From: Bacteroidaceae bacterium
GTDB taxonomy: Bacteria > Bacteroidota > Bacteroidia > Bacteroidales > Bacteroidaceae
Direction of reading: 5' to 3'
Length of the DNA: 64,000 bases
Assembly (NCBI GenBank): GCA_017427065.1
Contig: JAFRTL010000022.1
Coordinates: 1-64,000, forward strand
The translations under genes and the position numbers were made by a program. The notes under the pieces are model-generated. The model worked only from the letters and a program-made list of their open reading frames with translations. It was not told the DNA's origin and searched no databases. Of this stretch, positions 23,957 to 31,269 are shown one piece after another. The stretch's first letter is position 1; every line of letters starts with the position of its first letter.

Positions 23957-26158
23957 TTACAGCTCTACAGAAGTCTGCAGAGGCAGGTTATCTGATGAAC
24001 CACCTACGTAGATCACAGCCTTACCCTTCTCTACGTTCCATGCATGCTGGAACTCGTTCCAGTGACGCAGCTGCTCCTTAGGAATGCTGATGGTCACCTT
24101 GGTGGTCTGACCAGCTTGTACGGCTACGCGCTTGAAGCCCTTGAGCTCGTACTTAGGACGCTCTACCTTTGAATCTGGACGGGCGATGTACACCTGTGCC
24201 ACTTCATCGGCTTCCTGCTGACCACGGTTGGAGAGGTCGAAGGTCACCTCGATGGTCTCATCCTCTACGCTGGCATTCAGATTGGCGTACTGGAATGGCA
24301 CGTATGACAAGCCATATCCGAAGGCGTACATAGGCTTCACATTCTTGGTGGTGTACCAGCGATAGCCCACGAAGATGCCCTCTGAATACTCAGCATCGGC
24401 ACGACGGGCAGCCTGACGGTCGCGATTGTTCACCAGATTGACGAACACGTCGCCACCACCTTGCTCTGTCTGTGGATATACACCCAGAGCGTAAGCAGGA
24501 GAATCCTCCAACTTCACTGGCAGGGTGAAAGGCAGTTTGCCAGAAGGAGAGATCTTGCCTGTCAGCACATCAGCCAAGGCATTACCACCCTCGGTACCAT
24601 TGAACCAACTATATACCAAACCTTTGGCAATAGGATTCACCGTGCGGAGATCGACAGGAGCACCTGCTACCATGACTGCTACGATGTTAGGATTTACCTC
24701 GGCAATGGCCTTCAGCAGTTCGTCCTGCTGGAATGGCAACTGGATGGTCGTACGATCGGAGCCCTCAGTCTCCACTTCACGGTTGTCACCACCAATGAAG
24801 AGCACCACATCAGCGCCCTTGGCAGCCTTCAGGGCCTCTTTCTTCAGTTTCTCCATACGCTTAGCATACTCTTCCATCGCATTGGCAGGAAGCTGCTGTC
24901 CCCAACGTGCCTGTGGAGCAGGCTCATAGCCACGAGCGTAGCGAATCTTAGCCTTACCCTTCAGTGCATTCTGCAGACCTTCCAATGGAGTCACCTCATA
25001 GAGAGTCTTCACACCAGCACCTACACCACCAAGTCCCATGGTACGGGTAGCATTGTCGCCGATCACGGCAACGGTCTTCACGTTCTTCAGAGGCAGCAGG
25101 CCATCGTTCTTCAGCAGCACGATGCTCTTAGAAGCCACCTTATAGGCAATGGCCTGAGTCTCTGGCTGAGAGGTCACCTTGGTATTGGCCACATCCTTTG
25201 GCACAGGAGTGATGGCAAAGCGCACGCGCAGGATGTTGCGTACGTGAGAGTCGATCACCTCCATTGGCACGGCACCAGATCTCACAGAATCTGCCAAAGC
25301 CTCGCCCATGTAGGTATGTCCTGGCATCTCGACATCGAGGCCACCCACAGCAGCACCGATGGTAGAGTGAGTGCCACCCCAGTCGCTGATGATCAGGCCC
25401 TTGAAGCCCCACTCATTGCGCAGGATGGTGTTCTGCAACAGGAAGTTCTCTGAGCACCAGGTGCCCCATACCTTATTATAAGCAGCCATCACACCCATGG
25501 CATTGGCCTTCTTCACAGCCATCTCAAATGGTGTAAGATAGATCTCGCGGAGGGCACGCTCAGAAATCTGTGCGTTGATGAAGCCACGCATGTTCTCCTG
25601 ACTGTTGACAGCGAAGTGCTTCAGACACACGGCCTCGTTCATGTCTTGTGAACCGAGGGTATAGCCCACTGCCAGTTCGCCACTCAGGATAGGATCCTCG
25701 CTCAGATACTCGTAGGTACGTCCGCCAGTAGGGAGACGCTGGATGTTCATGGCAGGTCCCAAAATCATGTCCTTACCACGAAGCTTGGCCTCTATGGCCA
25801 TACCCTTACCATACTCGTAGGCAATTTCAGGACTCCAAGTAGCAGCCAATGCAGAGCCTGTAGGGAAGAATGTCGCACGGTCGGTTTCCCATCCCAGAGG
25901 GGCCCAAGAATGAGGTTCCATCTCCTCACGAATACCGAATGGGCCATCGGCATACTCCATGTCGGCGATGCCCAACCTCTCAATACCAGCAGAAGAGAAC
26001 ATGTTCTTACCATGCAGCATATTCACTTTCTCTTCCAACGTCATACTCTTGATGATTTCCGTAATCTCGGCTTCATGTTGCAGAAGCGGATTCGTCTGTT
26101 GTGCATAGGCTGCCCCACCGATAAAGAGTGCAGCCAGCAAAAAGATTGTTTTTCTCAT
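23957..26158 (-). CDS. Glycoside hydrolase family 3 beta-glucosidase
   Basis: A 733-residue exported enzyme (signal MRKTIFLLAALFIGGAAYA). GH3 N-terminal barrel: GILMxxGIERLGIADMEYAD-like region (IERLGIADMEYADGP), CLKHFAVNSQE, and the nucleophile aspartate in LIISDWGGTHS (about residue 255). The C-terminal alpha/beta domain has VAVIGDNATRTMGLGGVG and the fibronectin-III-like end (VTISIPKEQLRHWNE). GH3 enzymes of this type usually cleave beta-glucosides or beta-xylosides in the periplasm. It is monocistronic here, with no SusCD pair in view. Confidence 0.93.
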   Translation of the reverse strand: MRKTIFLLAALFIGGAAYAQQTNPLLQHEAEITEIIKSMTLEEKVNMLHGKNMFSSAGIERLGIADMEYADGPFGIREEMEPHSWAPLGWETDRATFFPTGSALAATWSPEIAYEYGKGMAIEAKLRGKDMILGPAMNIQRLPTGGRTYEYLSEDPILSGELAVGYTLGSQDMNEAVCLKHFAVNSQENMRGFINAQISERALREIYLTPFEMAVKKANAMGVMAAYNKVWGTWCSENFLLQNTILRNEWGFKGLIISDWGGTHSTIGAAVGGLDVEMPGHTYMGEALADSVRSGAVPMEVIDSHVRNILRVRFAITPVPKDVANTKVTSQPETQAIAYKVASKSIVLLKNDGLLPLKNVKTVAVIGDNATRTMGLGGVGAGVKTLYEVTPLEGLQNALKGKAKIRYARGYEPAPQARWGQQLPANAMEEYAKRMEKLKKEALKAAKGADVVLFIGGDNREVETEGSDRTTIQLPFQQDELLKAIAEVNPNIVAVMVAGAPVDLRTVNPIAKGLVYSWFNGTEGGNALADVLTGKISPSGKLPFTLPVKLEDSPAYALGVYPQTEQGGGDVFVNLVNNRDRQAARRADAEYSEGIFVGYRWYTTKNVKPMYAFGYGLSYVPFQYANLNASVEDETIEVTFDLSNRGQQEADEVAQVYIARPDSKVERPKYELKGFKRVAVQAGQTTKVTISIPKEQLRHWNEFQHAWNVEKGKAVIYVGGSSDNLPLQTSVEL

Positions 26159-26279
26159 TTTATAAACAATTAGTGTTAGATTTAAGTTTCACCATCACAA
26201 AGGTGAGAAAGATTCACGAGATATCAAACATTTTACGGTTTTTTCTCTCAATTATCTCATTTAATATACTAAAAAATCA

Positions 26280-26287
26280 TACATTTG
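26280..26287 (+). promoter_or_regulatory. -7 box of the PP2C operon
   Basis: TACATTTGC, 20 bases before the ATG at 26307. Confidence 0.55.
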
Positions 26288-26306
26288 CATTAAAAAACCA
26301 GTAGTC

Positions 26307-27299
26307 ATGAAGATTCAGATATATCCGCCGATATACATCCACCAGATAGGACGCCGTTTCACACAGGAAGACGCCCTCACACAGTGGGACAATCGCCTAT
26401 TTGTTCTATGCGATGGCATGGGAGGGCATGAGAAAGGCGAAGTAGCCAGTCAGACAGTATGCCAAGCGCTGGAAGCATGGTTCCAAGCGCATGTAAAACC
26501 AGAACTCCCTTTCACTGATGACCAATTGAAGGAAGCCCTGTCATACGCCTACCAAGCCCTTGATCAGCGTGCAGACGATGCCTCTAAACAGATGTGCACC
26601 ACCCTCACCTTGTTATATTTAGGAAACAATGGAGTCACCGCTGCCCATATTGGCGACAGTCGCATCTATCATATCCGTCCGAAAGAAGGCGTGCTCTACC
26701 AGTCGCGCGACCACTCACTCGTGTTTGACCTCCTTGAAGCAGGCGAAATCACACTGAAAGAGATGAACAACCATCCGCAGAAGAACATCGTCACCCGAGC
26801 CATGACACCAGGCGTAGATAAACGTACCAATGCCGACATCATCCACATCACCGATGTCCAGCCAGACGACTATTTCTTCCTTTGTTCTGACGGCATGCTG
26901 GAGCAGATGGACAACGACGAGCTCGTTTCTTTGCTCACCTATAAGCGCACAGATGCCGAGAAGCACGAACAACTCATGGCCATCACCTCCACCAACACCG
27001 ACAACCATTCGGCATGGATCATTCACGTGAAGGAAGTGACCAAAGAATCGGGCGACGAAGCCTTGGTAAATGAAGAAAGTACAGCTGCCTTCAATGCCAT
27101 CAACGTTATTCGGAAAGCGCAGGAGCTGGAAGCTGACAAAACTGCTGAAAGAGCCCGTCAAAAGGCCGAAGAAGTTGAAAGAGCTAAGGCCACACCTCCA
27201 CCACCAGCGAAGAAGAAAAGCCTCTACAAGGCCTTTATCTTCCTGTTTTTCGCAATACTAATCTTTCTATTGGCATTATGGATGTTGGAACAACTATGA
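26307..27299 (+). CDS. PP2C-type serine/threonine phosphatase with membrane anchor
   Basis: A 330-residue protein. The PP2C domain fills residues 1-245, with LFVLCDGMGGHEKGEVAS (metal-binding DGMGG), AAHIGDSRIYHIRPKEG, DYFFLCSDGMLEQMDNDEL and DNHSAW. It has the metal aspartates and so is probably an active phosphoserine/threonine phosphatase. Residues about 255-300 are a charged coiled coil (ELEADKTAERARQKAEEVER), followed by proline-rich TPPPPAKKK and one helix at 308-328. The enzyme would face the cytoplasm, tethered by its C-terminus. No partner kinase lies nearby. The next gene overlaps its stop by ATGA. Confidence 0.9.
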   Translation: MKIQIYPPIYIHQIGRRFTQEDALTQWDNRLFVLCDGMGGHEKGEVASQTVCQALEAWFQAHVKPELPFTDDQLKEALSYAYQALDQRADDASKQMCTTLTLLYLGNNGVTAAHIGDSRIYHIRPKEGVLYQSRDHSLVFDLLEAGEITLKEMNNHPQKNIVTRAMTPGVDKRTNADIIHITDVQPDDYFFLCSDGMLEQMDNDELVSLLTYKRTDAEKHEQLMAITSTNTDNHSAWIIHVKEVTKESGDEALVNEESTAAFNAINVIRKAQELEADKTAERARQKAEEVERAKATPPPPAKKKSLYKAFIFLFFAILIFLLALWMLEQL

Positions 27300-28462
27300 G
27301 CATTGCCATTTATACCCTCACCTCCGAGCTTCACGACGAGCAGTCTGTGAGCTCAGTGACCAAAGCGTTTTTGGACAGCCTACATGTGGCACACACCTTA
27401 CGAGGCGCCGATTATGCCGACTATGGCAGTCATGCCCTTGACCTCATCTATGTGCGTACGGGAGGCACAGAATGTATTTTCAAGCAGCTGCTTCCTGAAC
27501 TATTGGCCAAGTCCTCTCGCCCCTTCTATCTTCTGACCTCTGGCAAGAGCAACTCGTTGGCAGCATCCATGGAGATCCTCTCCTACCTCCATCAGCACCA
27601 TCTCAAGGGAGAGATCCTGCATGGCCATCCCACCTATATCTCACAACGAATTAACTTGCTGGCAAAGGCAGGCGAAGCAAAGCGGCTACTGCAAGGCAGC
27701 AGATTGGGTATCATTGGCGAACCCTCCGACTGGCTGATTTCAAGCACCGTTGATAAAGAGACAGTCAAGACACACCTAGGCATCGAGCTAGTGGACATCC
27801 CCATGACAGAGTTGCTGGACATTCTGGCAAACATCCCACAAGAAGCCACACAGAGCGCGCTGCAAGGCGCCGATCACATCTACGAAGCGTTGAAGGTAGT
27901 GGTAAAAAAGTACCAATTGCAAGGCTTCACCATCCGTTGTTTCGACCTGCTAACAGCCGTTAGAAATACAGGCTGTCTAGCCTTAGCGAAGCTCAACTCT
28001 GAAGGCATCATTGCCGGATGCGAGGGCGATGTACCCACCATGCTCACCATGAAGATGGTGCAAGCCATCGTAGGCGTCAGTGGTTTCCAAGCCAATCCCG
28101 CCAGCATCGATCCCGAGACAGGCGAGATGCTTTTTGCCCACTGCACCATCCCATTCAACATGGTAGAGCGCTATGAATACGACACCCATTTTGAGTCAGG
28201 CATTGGCATAGGCATCCGTGGGTACATGAAAGAAGGCCCCGTCACCATCTTCAAGGTCTCAGGCGACCTCACGCGCCATTTCATCGAAGAAGGCGAATTG
28301 GTACGCAACCAATCCAAGCCCGACCTTTGCAGGACACAACAAGTCATCCGTCTCTCAGATCCCGCTAAGACCTCCTACTTCCTCACGGCCCCCATCGGGA
28401 ATCACCACATCATCCTTCCTGGGCATCACAAAGACGTTTTAGAGGAGCTGCTGAAAATGTAA
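27296..28462 (+). CDS. L-fucose/L-arabinose isomerase-like protein
   Basis: A 388-residue cytoplasmic protein. It looks like a short relative of the fucose/arabinose isomerase fold: an N-terminal Rossmann-like half (LIYVRTGGTECIFKQLLPEL, LLTSGKSNSLAASMEILSYL), LGIIGEPSDWLISS in the middle, and a C-terminal part with CEGDVPTMLTMKMVQAIVG and GDLTRHFIEEGELVRNQ. CEGDxxxxLTM is the segment typical of the isomerase-like family. It may isomerise or bind a sugar; the metal-binding residues are not obviously those of FucI. The ATG at 27296 overlaps the PP2C stop, so the two are translationally coupled. Confidence 0.7.
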   Translation: MSIAIYTLTSELHDEQSVSSVTKAFLDSLHVAHTLRGADYADYGSHALDLIYVRTGGTECIFKQLLPELLAKSSRPFYLLTSGKSNSLAASMEILSYLHQHHLKGEILHGHPTYISQRINLLAKAGEAKRLLQGSRLGIIGEPSDWLISSTVDKETVKTHLGIELVDIPMTELLDILANIPQEATQSALQGADHIYEALKVVVKKYQLQGFTIRCFDLLTAVRNTGCLALAKLNSEGIIAGCEGDVPTMLTMKMVQAIVGVSGFQANPASIDPETGEMLFAHCTIPFNMVERYEYDTHFESGIGIGIRGYMKEGPVTIFKVSGDLTRHFIEEGELVRNQSKPDLCRTQQVIRLSDPAKTSYFLTAPIGNHHIILPGHHKDVLEELLKM

Positions 28463-28494
28463 GCTGCTGATATTCAAATAATGAATGAATCATT

Positions 28495-28959
28495 ATGGAC
28501 TGGGAAAAAGAAGAAAATCTAAAGAAGGGTATTGTCCGTACACTGAATACTATTATTGGAGAACTGGAAGAGATTAATAATCGTTTTTCTATAGATTTGT
28601 ATACTGCTAAAGCAGAAACCGATAGTATTCCTTTTTTCTTATCTTTCTTAAGGGAAGAAAAAGAAGAATTTGAACATTCTATTGAATCCAAACAAATGGA
28701 TGTTGATGAAATATTGTACTCACTTGGAGAAGTTCAGGATTGCTTAAGCGAAGATATCATTGACATCATTGATGATTATGAACCTTCTGATAAGTATGAC
28801 CTTATCGATGAGTTTGAATTAAGTGAGGCTCTGCAAAAACTTTCAAAAAAGACATACGCTATAGCTAAATCACTGAGGCAATTAGATGGTTATGAGATGG
28901 AGGCAAATGACGTATATGACTGCGCCATTTCTATAGCCATGTTAGCAGAGCATCCATAA
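28495..28959 (+). CDS. Hypothetical acidic helical protein
   Basis: A 154-residue protein that I do not recognise. It is strongly acidic and predicted mostly helical (EEIDDYEPSDKYDLIDEFEL-type segments, split here as DIIDDYEPSDKYDLIDEF). No signal peptide, membrane helix or known motif is visible. Its codons are clearly more AT-rich than those of the genes before it, which fits horizontal acquisition. It begins 32 bases after the isomerase-like gene and may be cotranscribed or may have its own promoter. Small acidic proteins of this kind include immunity proteins, but nothing here proves it. Confidence 0.65.
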   Translation: MDWEKEENLKKGIVRTLNTIIGELEEINNRFSIDLYTAKAETDSIPFFLSFLREEKEEFEHSIESKQMDVDEILYSLGEVQDCLSEDIIDIIDDYEPSDKYDLIDEFELSEALQKLSKKTYAIAKSLRQLDGYEMEANDVYDCAISIAMLAEHP

Positions 28960-29118
28960 TTTGAGCAAAGTATATTTAGTTCATTGGCTGATAATCCAAC
29001 ATTCGCTTGTTCGTTTATCATATCTTTGAATTTTAATCAAAGATATTAGTCAAATTGACTACGATAAAAGACAAAAAAAGGCAACTCACTTGAGTTGCCT
29101 TCACATATATGAATGGAT
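28960..29118. other. Intergenic stretch with a terminator
   Basis: No reading frame of note. It holds the hairpin at 29078-29101 described separately. The base composition is AT-rich like the gene before it. Confidence 0.6.
29078..29101 (-). terminator. Terminator of the 36-residue membrane protein gene
   Basis: AAGGCAACTCA and TGAGTTGCCTT pair around a two-base loop; on the minus strand the stem is followed by a run of T residues. It lies 18 bases after the stop at 29119. Confidence 0.75.
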
Positions 29119-29229
29119 TCAATGTTCGTCTTTGCCACCAAGATATGGAGGTATATGTATATTGCTATTATAGCCACCTGCAGCTTTATACATAATCCAC
29201 AGAATCAATATGATAATTACGCTTGTCAT
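29119..29229 (-). CDS. 36-residue membrane protein
   Basis: An ORF of 36 codons, too small for most gene finders. The protein starts MTSVIIILILWIMYKAAGG (one hydrophobic helix of about 13-15 residues) and ends YNSNIHIPPYLGGKDEH. A complete minus-strand promoter lies right upstream (TTTG 29279-29282, 20 bases, TATATTTG 29251-29258), leaving a leader of about 15 bases, and an intrinsic terminator sits 18 bases after the stop. The whole transcription unit is therefore about 170 bases. I do not know the family; a small single-pass protein in the inner membrane is likely. Confidence 0.6.
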   Translation of the reverse strand: MTSVIIILILWIMYKAAGGYNSNIHIPPYLGGKDEH

Positions 29230-29250
29230 AACTCTTATCTTTTTGTTATA

Positions 29251-29282
29251 CAAATATAAGGACAATAAATATCATATCCAAA
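29251..29282 (-). promoter_or_regulatory. Promoter of the 36-residue protein
   Basis: On the minus strand TTTG (29279-29282) and TATATTTG (29251-29258) are separated by exactly 20 bases. Confidence 0.65.
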
Positions 29283-29394
29283 CATTTTCGAATATTTTTA
29301 TCTTAAACAATTGCGACTGTGTGTATGGGCAAATCGTCAAGCTAGCCTTAAATTTTACCAAAAGTCAGGCGGTTTTTCAGAAACACAAGGAGTT
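29283..29394. other. Intergenic stretch without recognised content
   Basis: AT-rich, no convincing reading frame, no palindrome. It leads into the repeat block that begins at 29395. Confidence 0.5.
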
Positions 29395-29467
29395 GTCGCG
29401 GAAATATCCAGCATTACCATAGGTATTATTGAAGCATTTTTGTGATAACACTGGACATTTCCGCGAT
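29395..29467. repeat. Inverted repeat, CGCGGAAATRTCCAG arms
   Basis: CGCGGAAATATCCAG at 29397-29411 faces CTGGACATTTCCGCG at 29451-29465. The arms match in 14 of 15 bases and enclose 39 bases. Confidence 0.75.
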
Positions 29468-29530
29468 AATTGCCTGCATTTTTTGGATCATACTTGATGT
29501 ATTGACTATTGATACGTTATCTCTCCGCTC

Positions 29531-29618
29531 AGTCAACGGTAGGACTTAGCTCTGTCATCGTTGGGATTTAGCTAAGTCAAGGTTAGGACTTAACTCAGTC
29601 ATCAGTGTGACAGAGCAT
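29531..29618. repeat. 22-base tandem repeat, three and a half units
   Basis: Units at 29531-29552, 29553-29574 and 29575-29596, then a decayed unit at 29597-29618. The shared form is WGTCAWSGKTRGGAYTTARC followed by T and M. Each unit junction forms a small palindrome such as TTTAGCTAAG. Confidence 0.75.
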
Positions 29619-29673
29619 GAAGGTATTAATACTAATTATTGCAAGATCCCTATTCTTCAAACGAAAAATGCCA

Positions 29674-29890
29674 AAAACACCTCACACCTCACCTTTTCCG
29701 AATTAACCAATAATTTACATACATTCCTAAGGGTGAGGTGTTGAAATGACACCTCACCACACATCACCTTTGTCCGATGTAGATATTCTCTTGAGGGTGA
29801 GGAGTGGTGAGGAGTGCTCTAAACACCTCACCGCTACATCATATTGATAATCAGCGTTTTGAATGCCAAAGATGAGGTGTGAGGTGTTTT
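29674..29890. repeat. Nested inverted repeats built of CCTCAC units
   Basis: Outer arms AAAACACCTCACACCTCACC (29674-29693) and its inverse (29871-29890) match in 19 of 20 bases. Inside is a perfect hairpin GGTGAGGTGT (29732-29741) and ACACCTCACC (29749-29758), plus GGTGAGGAGTGGTGAGGAG near 29796-29815 facing ACACCTCACC at 29823-29832. No gene is inside. Confidence 0.8.
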
Positions 29891-29912
29891 CTTGAAAATT
29901 CATTTAAAAAAA

Positions 29913-30204
29913 TAGACTTCACATTTCACGCTAATTATGAAAGTATATGTTCTGTATGATATTTCTAAAACAAATCCAAAACAGAGACTTCACGAGACTT
30001 CACACAGACTTCACACGTGAAAAGGTGAAATCTACATATCAGTCAGATATCTATTTTGAAGTATATTAATTTATGATTATCAAATTGTTCCATTAAGAAA
30101 AGCGTGAAGTCTGTGTGAAGTCTTGTGAAGTCTCATTAGCAGAAAACCTGTCTTAACCAATTATTACTCAGACGCTTTCGAAAAGCCTGTGAAGTGTGAA
30201 GACT
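29913..30204. repeat. Nested inverted repeats built of GACTTCAC units
   Basis: Long arms at 29984-30014 and 30104-30134 (units GAGACTTCAC, GAGACTTCACACAGACTTCAC inverted on the right) match in about 30 of 31 bases. Weaker outer units are at 29913-29930 and 30187-30204. The central 89 bases are AT-rich and hold no ORF. Confidence 0.8.
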
Positions 30205-30232
30205 AAAATAAACTTACTTTATAAGTTAAGAG

Positions 30233-30270
30233 ATTGAATAAGAGCATCCTTCTGGATGCTCTTATTCAAT
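30233..30270. terminator. Perfect 17-base hairpin containing a stop codon
   Basis: ATTGAATAAGAGCATCC (30233-30249), loop TTCT, and the exact inverse (30254-30270). The TGA of the next minus-strand gene (30266-30268) lies in the right arm. It probably ends that transcript, although only a weak T-run follows. Confidence 0.65.
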
Positions 30271-30541
30271 CATCAGCTTCATTAATGATGCGTTTGGTTT
30301 CTTTCTTAAAGGCTAACCTATTATAAGTTTCGCCCTTGCACATCCAGCAACTACAAGGTGTTCCAGTAGTTTTATAAACCTTACTCCACTTCATTTTTGC
30401 TAAGTCAAACCAATGAGGATGTTGAATTCTATTACCCTCATCATCGATTGCTTCGCTCATAAATGGAGCATGATAAACCATGCGAGACTTAAACACTCGC
30501 TTTTGCTGGGCTCTACGCCAGCCTTTGTTTCTTGTTTCCAT
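30266..30541 (-). CDS. Small basic protein with a CxCxxC motif
   Basis: A 91-residue protein, unknown function. The N-terminal half is basic (RNKGWRRAQQKRVFKSRMVY). The C-terminal half has TGTPCSCWMCKGETYNR, a cysteine knuckle that with a nearby histidine could bind zinc. Small proteins with this TPCSCxMC pattern are seen in Bacteroidetes and in phage- or element-like neighbourhoods, so nucleic-acid binding is a guess. The ATG at 30541 is preferred; TTG at 30553 would add four residues. It is flanked on its 3' side by the repeat block. Confidence 0.7.
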   Translation of the reverse strand: METRNKGWRRAQQKRVFKSRMVYHAPFMSEAIDDEGNRIQHPHWFDLAKMKWSKVYKTTGTPCSCWMCKGETYNRLAFKKETKRIINEADD

Positions 30542-30897
30542 CGTCTCTATCAATTAAAAGGATTAGGTGAGACGATGTTACCTTATTCAAAATAAATACT
30601 TTCTTTTCCATACTATTACTATCTTTTAATCTTCAATTCTAAACATTTCACTTCTAAAGGCTACATAATATAAATCCAAAACAATATAAACCCAACAACT
30701 GGACATTTGTTTCTTCTATGATAGATGACTTGCAATTAGGGCAAATCATCTGCTTTGTCTTTTTTGCAAAAATCGATAAGTTGTAGCAAATCGTGGCACA
30801 AGGTAAGAATATTTTATGAGTTAATCAAAATAATGATGGATTATTCTTATCTTCGCAAAAAGAATGTCAATAATTGATCATTATAAAAGAACAAGAT
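30542..30897. other. Intergenic stretch, only promoter-like sequence
   Basis: AT-rich, no reading frame worth calling. TATCTTCGC just before 30860 resembles a -7 box for the macro-like gene on the plus strand. I see no palindromes or repeats. Confidence 0.5.
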
Positions 30898-31269
30898 ATG
30901 GAAAAGAGAACTACTCCAGATTTTATTACAGAACTACAGCCCAATGAGATTTTTGTATTTGGAAGCAATCTGGAAGGGATGCATGGCGGTGGTGCGGCAT
31001 ACATCGCCTATCGGAAGTTTGGAGCTATCATGGGACAAGGCGTGGGCCTGCAAGGACAGAGTTATGGAATTCCTACCATGCAAGGGGGTGTGGAAACCAT
31101 CCGTCCATATGTGGATGAGTTCATAACATTTGCTAAGGAGCATCCCGAACTTACCTTCTTGGTCACTCGGATTGGCTGTGGCATCGCTGGTTTCACAGAC
31201 GAGGAGATCACCCCTCTTTTTGAGGAAGCACATGATGTAGATAACATCGTGCTTCCTGAGGGATGGTAA
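30898..31269 (+). CDS. A1S_2505-type phage-related small protein (macro-like)
   Basis: A 123-residue protein. The sequence NEIFVFGSNLEGMHGGGAAY, then FGAIMGQGVGLQGQSYGIPT and VTRIGCGIAGFTDEEITPLF matches the A1S_2505 / phage nonstructural protein family, which is distantly macro-domain-like and may bind ADP-ribose or nucleotides. Function is unknown. I chose ATG at 30898 (MEKRTTPDFI) over 30874. Its TAA at 31267-31269 abuts the stop of the convergent dnaB gene with no bases between them. The family is common in phages and in bacterial accessory regions. Confidence 0.8.
   Translation: MEKRTTPDFITELQPNEIFVFGSNLEGMHGGGAAYIAYRKFGAIMGQGVGLQGQSYGIPTMQGGVETIRPYVDEFITFAKEHPELTFLVTRIGCGIAGFTDEEITPLFEEAHDVDNIVLPEGW

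Noticed and set aside
29210-29422. 70-codon plus-strand frame
   Set aside because: It runs antisense to the promoter and start of the 36-residue protein, which has much better signals, and its composition is low-complexity AT.
29531-29618. CRISPR-like array
   Set aside because: The 22-base units are directly adjacent with no spacers, and no cas gene is in the window.
29395-30204. Replication origin
   Set aside because: The words GACTTCAC and CCTCAC are not DnaA boxes; I found no cluster of TTATCCACA-like sites, and dnaB alone does not mark an origin.
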